In this document: positions 12,101-25,277 of the stretch, piece by piece
Numbering within the stretch: position 1 is the stretch's first letter
Layout: every line of letters starts with the position of its first letter
NCBI RefSeq assembly: GCF_023856365.1
Contig: NC_064535.1
Span: forward strand, 13,102,363 to 13,166,362
Source of the DNA: Brienomyrus brachyistius
Lineage: Eukaryota; Chordata; Actinopteri; Osteoglossiformes; Mormyridae
Length of the DNA stretch: 64,000 nucleotides
Direction of reading: 5' to 3'
Program-made: the position numbers and the translations under genes
Notes under the pieces: model-generated
What the model saw: the letters and a program-made list of their open reading frames with translations, nothing else
The model's database searches: none
What the model was told of the DNA's origin: nothing

Positions 12101-15100
12101 GCATTTTCTGCACCCTGACGCGGCATCGTCTGGCTCGAGGTCCCCCACTGTTTGATCTGTTTAGCATCAGTTTGCCGCTTTCCGTCTGAGCGGCTGCCCC
12201 CGATAGGTAGTGCCTCTCTGTTTGCACAACCGTGGCGCATTCTTTACAACGGCAGCCTTTGCTTTCATCTGATTTTCACAGTGCCCCATGAAAGTTTTTT
12301 TTATGTTGCGGCATAAAGACGTGAATCAGGCAGCGCTGCAGTGAGAGGTCACTGTGCTGACGGAGCCAAGCTGTGCCCTTATTGACTGGGCCACGACAAC
12401 ATGTGGTACTCACTACATCTATGTTATTCTTTGCCTGGTATTAGAGTCGCTCTTGGATGTTATCGTGTTTGCCTTTTCCTACGTATTAATCTTTATCTAA
12501 TAGGGCTGCAGTGCTCAGCCCACTGCCCCCAGATCAAGGCTCAGTCAGAGCCACCCACTTAAAGCTGCGGATGACCCATGCACAGCCATAAGGCGGGCCT
12601 CTGTCAGTAGCACAGAGTACAGGCAGTCCCTGGGTTAGGAACGTCCAACATACAGGCAATTCATACTTAACAACGGACTGCCAAAATGCCCGTTATATGA
12701 AAAATCTGGGTTGAGCGCAGTGGTTTTTTTAATAAACGTACACACAACTTTCTGATGCTCGAGCTTCAGCAGTTTCTTGGCTCAGCGTATAGTACAGTAA
12801 CATATGTAGTTTTATTATTTCTGTATAATATTATTATTATTATGTACCTTCCTCCAAATTCACCTTAAAGACAGATTTAGGGAATGGAACCCTGGGCACT
12901 GCTTGTAATACGTTAGGAAAGAATAAGGTCCTTCTGTAAATCTGACAACTTTGCAGGTATAAATATGAACTATTGTCCTTTTCACTGTGTACAATGTGTC
13001 TATATTTGGTGAATTTGCGTGTCAGATTGTCCTCTTTTGGTGAAATATATATTTTTCCAAAATCTGACTTTGATCAAATGATTCCAGCGGAACCTGGACT
13101 ATGTCGCTGGCTGTCTTCTTGCCAAACGTGCACATACATGATGCATTTGTTTATTATTAACAGATGCTATTTCTCCCTGTTTTACCTTCCAGTCACAATT
13201 ACATGCGGGGCTCTATAACCATCTACATCATTAACCTGCACCGATCACGGAAGAAAATCAAGCTGGCGGGGACCTTGCGTAACAGGACCGTTCACCAGTA
13301 CCTGCTGCAGCCCATGGGCCCTGAGGGCCTCCACTCCAGGTGAGCACAGTCTGGCCTGGCCTGAGCATTGCAGACCCAAGACACTGTAGTTATGGGCTAA
13401 CAATAGTCACACTACATTGTCAAAAGGGGGTGCTGTTCAGGAAGCAGTTCTTTCTTTACACTAGTGCCATTTGCCAATCTCCATTTACCTATTACATATA
13501 ATATACATTATATATAATCTATATATAAAGTTAACTATTGCCTAAAAAGATTGTACTTGGTGAATTTAGCCTTCTTCACAGAATGAATGGTCTTTATTAT
13601 TTTCACAATCTGAGGGGGGGGGGCATTACCTGGAAGAGAAGGCCATCACACCCTCAGCAGACAGGGAGACAATTCCAGGCACAAAGAGCTGATTTTATGG
13701 CCAAGGTCTTCCCTTGTTTTTTGAAAAAATATCCAACTCTGCCACTAATGGGGTATCCTGTTTCACACACGCTGACCTAACAATGAGCACTGAAACTATA
13801 CAAGAGGAGGGGGACCCAGGTTACAATAACATGGCAGAAAGCCGTGGGTTCCTTGTAATGCAAACATAAACACGATTATATTTTGGGATTGTCAGACAAA
13901 AAGACAAAATACGGATAAAGTAAACAGACAGAATCCTATGAGTAAATGGTACTGTCCAAGGTCAAGTCAACCTTTTGGGTTTACCATTAGCTTGTTCCAC
14001 AAATTCCTCTGCCCTTGGGGAGGTGGGGGGGGCAGCCTGGGGGAGCTGGGAGGACGACGATGAAGGTGGAGCCTGTGACTGACGTATGAGGAGCTCTGAT
14101 GACACCTGGACTCGACTCTTACTTTGTGTCCTGTGCTGTTGCATTGTCCTGGAAAAAGGCGCACCTGCAGCGGGCAAAATACAGCAGCCAGACTTGGAAT
14201 GGTGCTTAAATCAGAAACATTACAGGCACCTGAAGGCTTGAATGATGTGGAAAGTAGCGTGGTGCTCCGGTTCATGTTCCCCTGTCTATTGCTTCCAACT
14301 GTAATTCCAAACATTGTCTACATGCATTGGTGTAAATTGTGGAGGGGATGGAGGACCCCCCCCCCCAATAATCAAAACCAGCCAATATAACCCCCTGAAC
14401 CCTCATAAAATGGATGGAGACCTCCACCCCCCACCCCCGCTATGCTCGACCCAAAGTTATGCCCTTGTCAACATGTCAGCTAGCCACACCATTTTGACTC
14501 TCAGCTTATTGTTTTGGTTAAGCTGTAAGACCTAGATAACATTGCAAACTTGTTGGATGTTTGAGGTGTTGAAGGTGAACCCAAGGATAGGAAGGCAGAT
14601 GCTGTCTCAGTGCATGAAAGCTTACATATATATCTTACCAGTGCCAGATGTTAATCAATATAAACACACATGATACTCCAGGCTGAATACTTATGGCAGA
14701 ATGACTCAACACCTGCGTATTTTATAAGTTATATATCCCTGTATGGTCCTTTCTCCTCAGAGTCTTGTTTCAGGACTCTTAAATTTAATGTAATCCAACT
14801 CACCATCAGGTGCAGAAATGTATAGTTTGAAAATGCTTTATTATGTAGTAAAATGTGCTTTTTTTTCTGAGCCAGCCCTCTACATGTGTTGAGTCTCTAC
14901 GTGTGTTGAGTTTACATGCTAGCCTCATGTTTCCACTGGCTAATCTGTACTAGCAGTTTAAGATCTCTGAATTGCCCTCGATGTGTAACTTGTGATGGAC
15001 TGGCATCCTGTCCACTCTTCCACTGCCTCCAGACTCCCCATGAGCCAGTACTGGATAAGTGGTGTTGGAAGGTGCTGGGATGGTTCATGGTTGATTAACT

Positions 15101-18100
15101 TATTATGTAGATAAATGTTATCAGCCATTTATGCATAAAACCATATGTCCATCTCCCAACCACTTATCTTGAGCAAGACTGCACAATGCATGAGACAAGT
15201 GGCATTATAGCCACAAAAAAAGTTTTTGCATGATATTTTACAACAGAATTCATCAGTTTTATAGAGTAGTTATTTAAGTTAGTAAATCATCATTGCAAGT
15301 GTTAGCCACCATGTCTGCACTGCTGAAATATTTGAGTGGATTTGCCTTGACATTCACAGCAAAGTCTGTGAAAAGAAGAATGCATTCAGTTAGCAATCCA
15401 CAGGACTGTTAGTTATCGTTGTCGATTGCGGAACTAGGAGACAGCCGTCACGCAAGAGGATCTTGCCGTGATCTGAGTCTTCAGACATGCTGAATTAGTG
15501 TGTGTTGAAATGTTTTGCTTTCCTTGTCGAATCAGAGCATCAGGTTAACTCAGTAACATATACAGAATGACGATATCGTTACTTCATACCTTCCATTGCT
15601 CAGAATCTCCAAACCCAAACACATGTGTCAGGAAATGAAATGTTGATTTGTGTAAGGTCACACCAACTGTTCATTTTATGAACATAATGCTCATAATGTT
15701 TTCCTAGAGAGTGTATACCGACGGACAACTACACAGAAAACAATCAAGTTCTTCTTGAAATCATGGAAAGTATATACTGATTGTAGCCTTAATAATGAGT
15801 TTCTGTGAATGCCGTGAGTGATAGAGATAGTCATAGCAGATAAAAAAAGTCATTCACATATGCTTGTTTTCTTAAGTTTGACTGCATATACTGCATATAA
15901 GTAATTTTTACCTGCCACGAGGGGCGTTGCCAGGATCTTAAGGCATCAGGGGTTTAGCCCAGAGAGCTAATCTGCCCAAGGTACCTCATATCGCATTTGC
16001 TTACTCTGAAGTTACAATTATTGTAGCATTACGGAGGTTTTGGGAAATGCGGCCCTGCACTATGGAATTCTCACACTGAGCCCATGGCTGTTAAAACATC
16101 TGAACCAATCATATAACCGCAGCTTGTTCGGCTTCATTTGGGGCTTCAGCCACCAGTGGCCCAGGCACGTGACACTTCTGTGTGCTGCAATTTTATCCAG
16201 AAATGCCAGACCAACTCTGATGGCTTGATTAATACTGGGCAAACTGGATGATTGATGCATGTTGGTCCTCAGCGATTAGTCTGCTGTACTCCCTCCAGGG
16301 CATCATTCCACAGCTAAATCTCAGCGATTAACAAGCTGCAGCTCCCACACGGCACCACATACTGACCGCGCCATGGTGCCCTTGCTGAATGGGCAATAAA
16401 ACAGTGCCAAATTAAAGTGAGATAATGTCCTGTTGAGTTGAAGGTAGTATTTCATGTCATTTCTGTCACCGTGGCAGAGAAGCCGTTTCCTGGGTACTCG
16501 GACGGCATGCGGGTACTCGGACGGCATGCGGGTACTCGGACGGCATGCGGGTACTCGGACGGCATGCGTGAACCGTCCTGTGTTTCCTTTGCAGGCTTGC
16601 TTGAGCTCCCAGGAACAGACCCATAGCCAGCTGTGACCTCTCTGCTTGGTCACTACACGAAACCTTTTCTGTATCATATCAAAAGCAGCTGAAAGGAAAT
16701 CACTGGCGGTTTTACAAACTGCAGGCCCCCTTCCTACAACCAAATTAAATCAACAAATTAACATTACATTTTACTTAAAATATTTATGTGTTTTTACCAG
16801 ATAAAAAACCAATTACTTCAAATGTTCCATTGCTTAAAACTTCCACATCATAACATTGAAGACTCTTAGATGTTAGCTTATATTTACCCATTTTAACATT
16901 TGGATATGGGTCCAGTTTCTTGACCACTATGCACATGTTGTAAGGATTTAAATTTAGAATTTTGTCAATAAACATTTCAAATGTATGAAGTTTCAGCAAC
17001 GTAAAAATGCCCCAAAAAAGCTCAAGTCCATTGCAATCTTAACTCTGTGTAATATGTACATAGAGAATATTTAGTCGTTACTTTTGGCATAACATGAAGC
17101 TCTTTACATCTTGAAAAGATTTTCAGTTAAAAGTTATATAAACAGAAACTTTTGTCTTGGTGAGAACTAAAAAAGATCAAATTGAACAAAAAGATGGTCT
17201 TTGAGGGATGTAATGTTCTGATGCCATGCAGGAAGGTGAGCAAGAAACTTACACCCGAGCTGTCATAAACTAGGAGACAGCCAATCAGGTTCATGGAATC
17301 GTCACCGTGTGGCAAACCGAGGACACATGCTATTGGCCTAGTGAGAACTCGCATTATGTTTTGTCTCTCGCTTGTCTGTCTCAGAAGTGTGTACATGCTG
17401 AGCAGACTCCTCTGAGACTACAGGAGCCCGTCCAGAGTGACCGCCTTCTTATACAAACACTAACACGGCTCCTCTATTGAGGTCTTCACAGCCGTTTCAG
17501 CGCCCCCTACAGGCACCTAAGAGCTGTGAACACTGAAAGCATATAGTTCATGCTGTGTGTTTATGAACACAGGAATCTTTCACAAAAGGCTTTGTACCTG
17601 TTGTTCCTGAAATGTTTTACACTGGCAGTAGTATCACATCAGTAAATTAGAGAATGTGATGTTTTTTTCTTGTTGTCGGTAATGTTTAAAGTCTGCGCGT
17701 TTGACAGTAAGAGAAATGCTCAAGATGCAAAACAGTTTCATTTCCAACACTCCACTGTTGATCTGTAGGTTTCCTTGTCAGGTCCCCCCGCACTCACACA
17801 CATACCCACATCTGTAAGCATTGCCGTTCCAGCGCAGACATATGGAACCATTAGGAGAGTTTAATTTAATTTCCATCATATTTAAAGGAAATGCAAACTC
17901 CTCTCTCTGTACGCGGCACCATGCACAGTGTGCTTACATACCTCCTTCGTCGCTTTGAACTCACAAGCATAAATCCTAGCAGAAAAAGGCTGTTAGGAAG
18001 ATCAACAAACGGCCTTGGCGTTGCTTTAGAGGCATGCCATGTCACACCATCGCAGCGTATCACAGTGTGCTTCAGAAGAATTCCAGGTCCACAAGAAGAG

Positions 18101-19103
18101 ACCGGCAGCATGTTGTGATTTTTTCAGCCTGGGGGTCCCAGGTAGGACCAGGCTGTTGTATCCATCATACAGCCAATAAAGTCAGAAGATAGAGGTAGGA
18201 TGCAGAAGCAAGTCAGAGAGGGAACCTCCTATTACAACAAAAGGTGCTATTTCAAGGACAGTTTTATTACTAATCTGTCTGAAGCCTTCACACATTCTAA
18301 AGCGGATTTATTCTGATCTGGTTGACTAGTCTGTGAATATGAAGACATGCGCTGGAAAAAATGCCAAGGCGCTCAAGTATTCCACATTCTGCGGCCTGCT
18401 TTCATCAAGGGCACTTGCAGAAAGATGCACACAGCAGCGTGCCTGGAGGAAGCCCAGCGAGCAGCTGCAGCGCTCACTGCTCCTGCGAGCGCTGGTGATC
18501 CTCCAAGGGCTGGTGTGCATGAGAGGGGAAGCTTTCATAGCCAAAACCCACATGTTTCACGAGGTATCTTCTGATTACGCCATTCTTTACTAGCAAATAT
18601 GAAAAAAACTTGCAACAAATTTTACTTTCTCAAACAGTATATTGGTGCTCATTTAATAAACAAAAATGCTACGTGTATAAAAATAGTGAGTCACAGATCA
18701 GCTTAACTCTGTACAGTCCAAATGAGTAGAAATTTGGCTAAAATATGACAGTAAAATATCAGGAAAGGCCTCTGCAGTGTGGAATGCAGTAGTAAGACAT
18801 TAAGCTCCCTCATTCTTGAGTAAAGTGTAACTATGGCGCCCCCCAGTGAACAACCGAAAGAGGCAAGGAGCACAGTGTTGTATTAGCAGTTGTCTGTGTG
18901 CCTGTACTGCACTGTGACTGCCAGTGATTCCTGTCAGCAGGTCCATGCAGCTGAATGGGGAGCCCCTGGTGATGCTGGACGACGAGACTTTCCCAGAGCT
19001 GAAGCCGCAAACGCTCCGGGCAGGTCGAACAATCGCCATGCCACCCATGGCCATCGGCTTCTTCGTTATCAAGAACATCAACGCATATGCCTGCCGCAGA
19101 TAG
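3113..19103 (+). CDS. hpse2: heparanase-2, 3' six coding exons (gene enters from the left)
   Basis: Heparanase-2 is a secreted, heparan-sulfate-binding relative of heparanase that inhibits it and has no known endoglycosidase activity. Coding exons seen: 3113-3206, 4012-4118, 4286-4400, 10829-10974, 13193-13339 and 18938-19103 (stop TAG 19101). All have AG/GT boundaries and matching phases, giving about 256 C-terminal residues. Diagnostic stretches match the family: [34 protein letters not shown], the basic HPSE2-type insert [20 protein letters not shown], and a C-terminal beta-domain with [14 protein letters not shown] and [20 protein letters not shown]. The nucleophile Glu of active heparanase (WLGET) is replaced: this protein reads [10 protein letters not shown], which fits the HPSE2 rather than the HPSE branch. 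The protein ends ACR, whereas as I recall human HPSE2 ends ACRYR. The N-terminal half lies outside the window. hps1 follows in the same orientation, as in human 10q24. Confidence 0.93.
4450..4815. repeat. tandem array, 27-bp unit built of 9-bp subunits
   Basis: A pyrimidine-rich repeat, with units such as TGTTCACTGTGCTCTCTAT followed by NTTCTCTG or CTTCAATG, starts about 50 bases after the splice donor at 4400. The unit is three related 9-mers. Because its length is a multiple of three and it lacks stops, it opens long frames on both strands (about 147 codons minus, 164 plus). Those frames are by-products of the repeat. Confidence 0.85.
8440..8830. repeat. tandem array, 11-bp unit
   Basis: About 35 imperfect copies of an 11-mer of the form GTAAGCAGTGC, with variants GTAAGCAGTAT, GTAAATAGTAC and GTAAGTGGTAT. 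On the minus strand no frame meets a stop over most of the array, giving up to 128 codons of Cys/Leu/Thr-rich low-complexity peptide. No start context or splice context supports translation. Confidence 0.85.
10150..10720. repeat. G-rich minisatellite, 45-bp unit
   Basis: About 12 imperfect copies of a roughly 45-bp unit built around GAGAGGGGTCCCAGTGAGGG and GGTCCCCAGGGAGAGGGACC. The plus strand is dense in G runs of 3-7, so G-quadruplex formation is plausible. The array ends about 110 bases before the acceptor of the hpse2 exon at 10829. The unit length is a multiple of three, so frames of about 140 (plus) and 200 codons (minus) are open without implying a gene. Confidence 0.85.
10975..13192 (+). 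other. hpse2 intron
   Basis: Intron between the DYWLSLV... exon and the [12 protein letters not shown] exon, from donor GTGAGT at 10975 to the acceptor at 13191-13192. It holds a short block at about 12620-12690 (CAGGCAGTCCCTGGGTTAGG onward) that resembles a dispersed repeat. No coding signal was found. Confidence 0.65.
13340..18937 (+). other. last hpse2 intron
   Basis: A 5.6 kb intron preceding the terminal hpse2 exon. It includes poly-C/G runs near 13613 and 14360, a SINE-like fragment at about 14985-15110 and a four-copy 19-bp tandem repeat at 16492-16567. No other gene was recognised. Confidence 0.65.
16492..16567. repeat. 19-bp tandem repeat, four near-perfect copies
   Basis: Four consecutive copies of GGGTACTCGGACGGCATGC, starting at 16492, 16511, 16530 and 16549. 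Copies are nearly identical, which suggests a recent expansion. Each contains CpG dinucleotides, unlike the AT-rich surroundings. Confidence 0.92.
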
Positions 19104-20945
19104 GCCACACCCTTGGCATGGGAGGAAGTGAAGGCCTGCCCCCATGCTTATCGGGGGCCAAGGCGATCTCCCTTTCTCACCTTGCAGCAAGACCTCCTCA
19201 AGGACAAATATCACGGTGTGAAAATTCTGTTATGGCCTCGGGTTGTGTCTTCAGTTCAGCCGAAAATCTCCCCATTGTTTTGGCCATTTCTTTTGCGGCA
19301 AATCTGTTGTTGTTGATGAATTCTATTTTAAACATTTCCAGTAATTTTGCAAATGTAACCATTCCAATGTGGTTCACCTTCTCCTTTCCACAGAAACAGA
19401 AACCGCAGAATCCTGTTGTATGTCAGTTTGGCCAGTGAGAGCCGTACCATGACTGCATTTGAGTTAAAAGCTTGCTGAAGTGATTGCTGCCGTTCCAGCC
19501 GTGAGGCGTCCAGACTGTCCCGTTTCCCCGTGTCCCTCAGAGGACCTCTGCAAAGGGGAGGGAGGGGATCATCAGCCCTGGGAGCCAGCACAGGGTTTCC
19601 AGGGGAACCGGCAGCCAGTTTACCAACTGCCCCATTTTCTCTCTTTATCCCCATATAATACATCTAGGCTTTGCCTTGGAAAAGAGCTGTCACCTTACTT
19701 TACATGCCTAATAGCTACAGTGCTGGTCTGTTTTAGGTACTTTTTATTGGCAGACTGAAGTCTTTACACAACCCCCAAGGCAGCAGTATCGTCTCAACTT
19801 GAGGATCCTGCTGTGCGGCTTAGGATAGACCAGACTGAAGCCATGGAAAAATAGGCAGGGGACAGGCCTTTAATATGAGGTTAAATGTGACTGACAGAAA
19901 AGAAAGGAAAGAGTATAAATGCACTTAGCAACACAGTGTTGATGGCTATGTTTTGTCTTCTCAAAGATGCATGAGTGGCAGAGAAAATTCCCAGACTTGC
20001 ACTGAGACACCGTTGAGGGAAAGGTAGCCAGAGGTCCAGGTAGGCAGCGGGCACTGAGGTGGCAAGATGCAGAAGAAACGGTATGACCCAGTTAGCGCTA
20101 AAGTACCCGACGAAGGCAGCTTCTCCTTCACTGGGTAACATTTGCTGTTTCCTTGAATGATTGTGGGCGAGACCATTGCGGCCGTCTATGTATGTATCAC
20201 ATCGTGGGATAAGCAAACAGCTGGAAACGGCCAGCCACCCGAAGGACTAGCGAGGAGCGGCATTAGTGTGTGGCATCCCTGGGTCTGGCTCAGTAATGGC
20301 TGTCGGCGGCAGATGATGGGCCAGCGGTTTGCCATAGTGCTGCTAGCTTTCGAGGGAAATGAGACTTATTTACAGCTAAATATTTTTGTACAGAGTTCTA
20401 GAGCTTGTGTATCATCCTATTTGAAATATGAACTGTATATAAAAGCATGTAGATGAAAGATGTTCTTTAAATGTTTTTATTACATATATTTTAATTTAAT
20501 TGAAAGTATATGTGTATGTAATTAGTATTTTATTGTTAATATTGTGGAAGAGATTAAAACAAAATGACGTTACAATGCTACAATGTAGAACCCAAGCAGA
20601 AGGCTCAGTCATGTTGAAATAACTATGGAAATGTGTCAGTATAAATATTTTTTATAGAGATCTTATTGTCATCATTATAATTGGTGTCCTCAGAAGATTG
20701 CACAGGATTTGCATCCCGCAGCCTCCGTTGCCTAGCATGTTACGTTGCTGGTGGCCCCTTCGCAGGGGACGTGAGGCTACAGTAATGACTGCATTGTGGC
20801 ATCGCCTAAAATGTCTGACTTCTGACTGTTTTACTTGTTTATATGGAGTTGTGCATATTTTGAATGACATTATTTTATTGTGGGATTTTTAAGACCAGAC
20901 ATTAAAATGTACACAGTAATAATAAAGTTACTCATGGGCAGTCTC
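19104..20945 (+). other. probable hpse2 3' UTR
   Basis: This is the sequence after the hpse2 stop. The first strong polyadenylation hexamer with a reasonable context is AATAAA at 20921-20926, so the transcript could end near 20945. A second candidate lies near 21048. I see no coding potential in between. Confidence 0.5.
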
Positions 20946-23734
20946 TCCTTGCAAGGATTACACATTGCTGTCACCAGTGGTCAGATGTATGACCAGCCTG
21001 CCACATGGAAGACCACTCAGTCATTGATCTGTTTGCTGATAGTTCGAAAATAAATCTTTTGTTCAGCGTCTGCTGTGCTCAAGGTTGATGCACAGACCTT
21101 GAGTGTGTTTGATGAAAAAACTGAACTAGCTAAATGGTCCTAGTTTAAAAGGTCCCACCTTCCTCACCTGTTCAGCAGCAAACCCAGTCAGATGCTGTCT
21201 TTTGCCGATATGAACCATTAGAGCGAGTGCACCTCCATGGGTCTGTAAAAGCACCCAGTTGCCGGGGGAGCTGTTCAGAGCACATGTTCAGGGGTGGGAG
21301 CACCGGGATGAAAGACCCCGAGTGCACTGTGATTTATACCTGTGCTGCCGCACAAAGAGGAGAGAAACCCAAGCCCCAGCTTTATGTCCCACCAGGTTGA
21401 GCATGGATCGGCTGACTGGCCTTCAAAGGGCCGACGCTGGAGGGATCACAGAGGGCGGGAGTCCGTCCAGGAAGCGAGGGGCTGTGCGGGGCCCAGCAGA
21501 TGTGCCTGCCAGCTGGGCGCAAGCTTTGTTGTGGCCAGCAAGAGCATTGTCTTGTCAGGGCAATGTCGTGAACTGGTCTTGATGGGAAACATTCACCACT
21601 GGTAAGCCTGGAGCTATTTGCTTCATTCCCAGTATCTGGGCACAGTCAGGAGAGGGGAGGACAGCCAGCCCAGTCTCTGTGTCTGAATGCAGAGCAAAAT
21701 GGGCTTTAATGGCAGCAGGTCCAAGAGAATCGTGGGGGTGACCGCAGAACAACACACACGGGGTCATTCTCTTATTGTCTTGAACTGGATTTACCCGAGT
21801 TGACTACAGAGTGCAGGAACACTCACACAGTTTACTTAGGGGTTGTGTTCCATTAAAGGAACTTGCTTTCCCTGCAGTTTCACACCAAGATTTTCAAATA
21901 ATGGACAGTATAGTGTCTCCCCCATTGTGTGTGTTTCCCTTGGGCAGTCCAAAGACATGTGGTTTGGGGAAAATGGCATCTCTAAATTACCTATAATGTG
22001 AGATTGTGAGTGTGAGTGCATGGCCTCTCAGACCACTGGAGGATGGATGCCTCACTGACACAATTTCTGTTCAGTATCATGAGTATCATGCACAAAAGTC
22101 TAAGACTAAGTTCCTCCTGTGCTTAGGACCTTTAGGCTTATGGCCCTACGGTCAGCCACACAACTACTATACTGTTCATTCAGAGGTTGCTCATGTTGCG
22201 AAATACAGAGAATCAGCCAGTGTATGTTGTGCCATATAACTGACGGATAAAATTGGAGAGTGAACCTACCTGACTTGTAAACAGACTTCTAGAGCTTTCA
22301 CACCATATTTCTTCTTTGATGCCACATTCTGATCTTTAGCATCTCCAATTTTGTATTAATATCAAGGCAATATTTGCACTGAGAGTAAACCCTAGTGCAT
22401 AAAGGATTCTTTCATTGGACTGGACACATGATTCAGACAGGTTTAATGTAAATTGGCAGTTAGAATCATGGTGACCCATTCATGAATGCCAATTAGCGAC
22501 TCCAATGCACTAAGCAGAATATTAGTGTTCAAGGCACTGTCCCTATATTAAATGATACTTCTGTTTCTGTTGTTTCACCTGAGAGCTGTAGCTCATTGTA
22601 TTTTTTTACAGGTATAGTTAAGAAACCTACCCACGTTTAGTAGTTTTGTTTAGGATTTATTTCTTGATTTTCTCCAACGACGCCAACCCTGACTGTAACC
22701 CTAACCCCACCAGGAACAAAACCATGGCCCCAATGCTTACTGAAGTCAGGCAACATCAGCAGAAATTCAGCATTCACAGGAATAATTACTGCATGCTCAT
22801 GCTAACTTACTGTCACAAGTTATTTACAATTATGCTCCTTCTTACGGTACAGGAGCTCAGAAATAAGTTTCATTCTCTGTTTTCTGTCATAATTACTTTA
22901 CTTTTCCCATTAAAACCAACCATGGTCTTCCTTTAGCCTAGTGGTCTGTATAAAGTCAAGGTACCTTTGCGTGACAAGTTTGCCTCAGCTATGCTAACTG
23001 TAACCAAACCTTGCGTGAAAGTGTTTATGTTCTGAGCCCATTTGGAACGTACAGGCCTGTTCCACCCTTTGGCCAGGATGGAGGATTTCATGATGTTTAC
23101 ATAGTGTATACAGTAGTCAGCTCCAATAGGGCTTATGTGCGTGTCCCCCCTCTAAACGAGTCGAGAAAATTCGTGGATGACTAACAGTGCTGGATTCTTG
23201 CTGGCAACATAGACAATATGACCACTGCAAGGTTAAAAAAACCTAAATATTTACCCCAAGAAGAGAGAAGGTCAGCATAATGCTGTTTTCCCACTTGCGT
23301 ACTGGAGTGCTGCCTTCTGGACTGACTGATTGCATTGACTATGTAATTTTAAATATCTGACTCCGGAATTTCCTTTTAACGAATTAAACAGTGGTGTTGT
23401 TGATTAATATTTATGTGCTACCTTTCATGGTATTTGACTCTTCACATCTGTGTATCTAAGTCAGCATTCATTTTAAACCTAAAACTGAAGAAAAAACAGC
23501 GCGCAAACATCTAACAACGATTCTGATGTACCCTGTACAAATAAGCCCACTGGTTGCCAGTATGGCATCCAATTAAACTACCAAATATGAGTATCACTGT
23601 AAGTACTACTGTATATTTGTATGATTAATCATGAAACACGATTTAGTACAAGTAACTGCAACAGTAAATTCACCAAAGTGAGCACACAGTACACCAAACC
23701 AGAGTGTTGTATACCGATTCACATAATGCCCCGC

Positions 23735-23822
23735 CCTGGCGCACACACTGACGCGCTGCATTGCACTGGCGCACAGCGGGTGACGCGCAGCCTCGCACTG
23801 GCGCACAGCAGCTGACGCGCAT
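23735..23822. repeat. CpG-rich direct repeat, about 30 bp x 3
   Basis: Three imperfect copies built around CACTGGCGCACAGCNGNTGACGCGC. The copies are rich in CGC and contrast with AT-rich flanks. Confidence 0.75.
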
Positions 23823-23867
23823 CACCAACTGTTGACGTCACCGATTTCCTACTACATTGACTGCTAC

Positions 23868-23950
23868 ATTGACGGCATGGTGGTGCAGTGGTTAGCACTA
23901 TTGCCTCACGAGTCTGGGACTAGGTTTCGAATTTCCGCCTGGGTCATTCC
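23868..23950 (+). repeat. SINE head with tRNA-like promoter boxes
   Basis: This segment starts GACGGCATGGTGGTGCAGTG, contains an A-box-like TGGTGCAGTGGTTAGCAC and a B-box-like GGTTTCGAATTTC, and ends at CCTGGGTCATTC. The same head recurs on the minus strand near 61150-61205, joined to the body found at 35696 and 44701. It is therefore part of one dispersed SINE family and not a tRNA gene. Confidence 0.7.
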
Positions 23951-25277
23951 GATGGCTGACATTTCATCTTATAACAGTTTCAGTTTTTCATACATAAAAC
24001 ACTCATTACTTATATTGTTTAAATTCGGTGATTTAAACTCCGTTTTATCTGGCTTATTCCTCTTTTTGTTTTCTTATATACCGTTTTAAATAATCTTTCC
24101 AAAAGAAAATTCATTTCATTACAGCTTTGAAATGCATGGTATATTAGCTACGACGACCGAACAAACGGATATATATTTAAATTAGCAAAAGCACACACGA
24201 TTAACTATTGCAGGTCGCATGTGTAACTAACTGCATTTACTGCCATTCGCAAGCATAAGAGGAAATATGAACAAATGCAATAAAAAACAACTACTCCTTG
24301 TATAATTTAAACCCAGTTTTAATGCGTTGTTTGAACTTCGTTGGTCAAAGTACAGAAGAAAACGTTTCCTTATTGAGTATATCAACTTTCAGATAGTTTT
24401 TGTTGTTGTTCCTGTAAATGGTAATAGATGCATCTTAATTAGTTACACCCTTCTGCCAGTAATGAGAAAAATAGATTTAATTGAGGGTATTTGAATCTTA
24501 TACTATTTCCCGCGTCAACAGTTCTAGACATTTGTTGATATTTTGTTCTGCCATGCTTCTGGATACGCGGAAGCGGAAAAGCTGAGTCTCTACGAAGCGC
24601 TGCAGATTACAGAGGCTCTCCCGTGTCCCATTTGAGCAGTGCCAAGAAAGGGGATCGGTCGCCTGGGCAAAAACATCAGGGTAACAGCGCGACAGACAGC
24701 TCAAGTGGCGTTTCCAAAAAGCGTAAGCTGCACACTTTGCGTTCCCATCGTAACATTTTCCCTATCTGTTTAGATGTAGTTTACTGTGCGCTTTGTAACG
24801 TTGGAAAACTAGCGAGCAGTGGCACGCAGTGGTCATGGGACGAAGCATGTGAGCGAGGCGGATATTACGAGAGCACTCTGCTCGGATACTCTGAATCCGC
24901 ATAGGGACGGTGCTCTTACTTTGTCGGGTATTTTCGTAATATTGTCTTTTACGATTAACTTTTCGAATACGATTGAAGATCGTAATCTAAGCGCAGTGAC
25001 TTGTCTACAGCTTTTAGTAAAAGCGAAGCCCATGTAAACTGTGTTATTGTCAGTATTGGGGAAGTTACTTTTGTGAGTAACTTCTCCAACACTGGTTATT
25101 ACATTCCCTTTATTAGTCTCCCTTAATATGCAGCTCCATATATACTGAAGCACATGACGCTTTAACGTCTGCCTTGGGATCCAAGGGCTTGACCTGATTC
25201 AGAGTGAATACCAAGGTATGGGAACAAGGTGGTTCTGAGACAGATATATAAAAAATTTTTTCTGACGTTCCAATCAG

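Larger units (their letters stand above)
20946..25277. other. intergenic: hpse2 to hps1
   Basis: Contains no recognised coding exon. Noted inside: a three-copy CpG-rich direct repeat at about 23735-23822 and a SINE head at 23868-23950. The GC-richer stretch at about 24540-24720 may hold the noncoding first exon or promoter of hps1, because the hps1 ATG at 25278 lies only two bases after a possible CAG acceptor. That placement is inference. Confidence 0.45.

Noticed and set aside
23868..23950. Possible tRNA gene
   Set aside because: It has only degenerate A and B boxes, no cloverleaf was evident, and the segment recurs as the head of a dispersed repeat.
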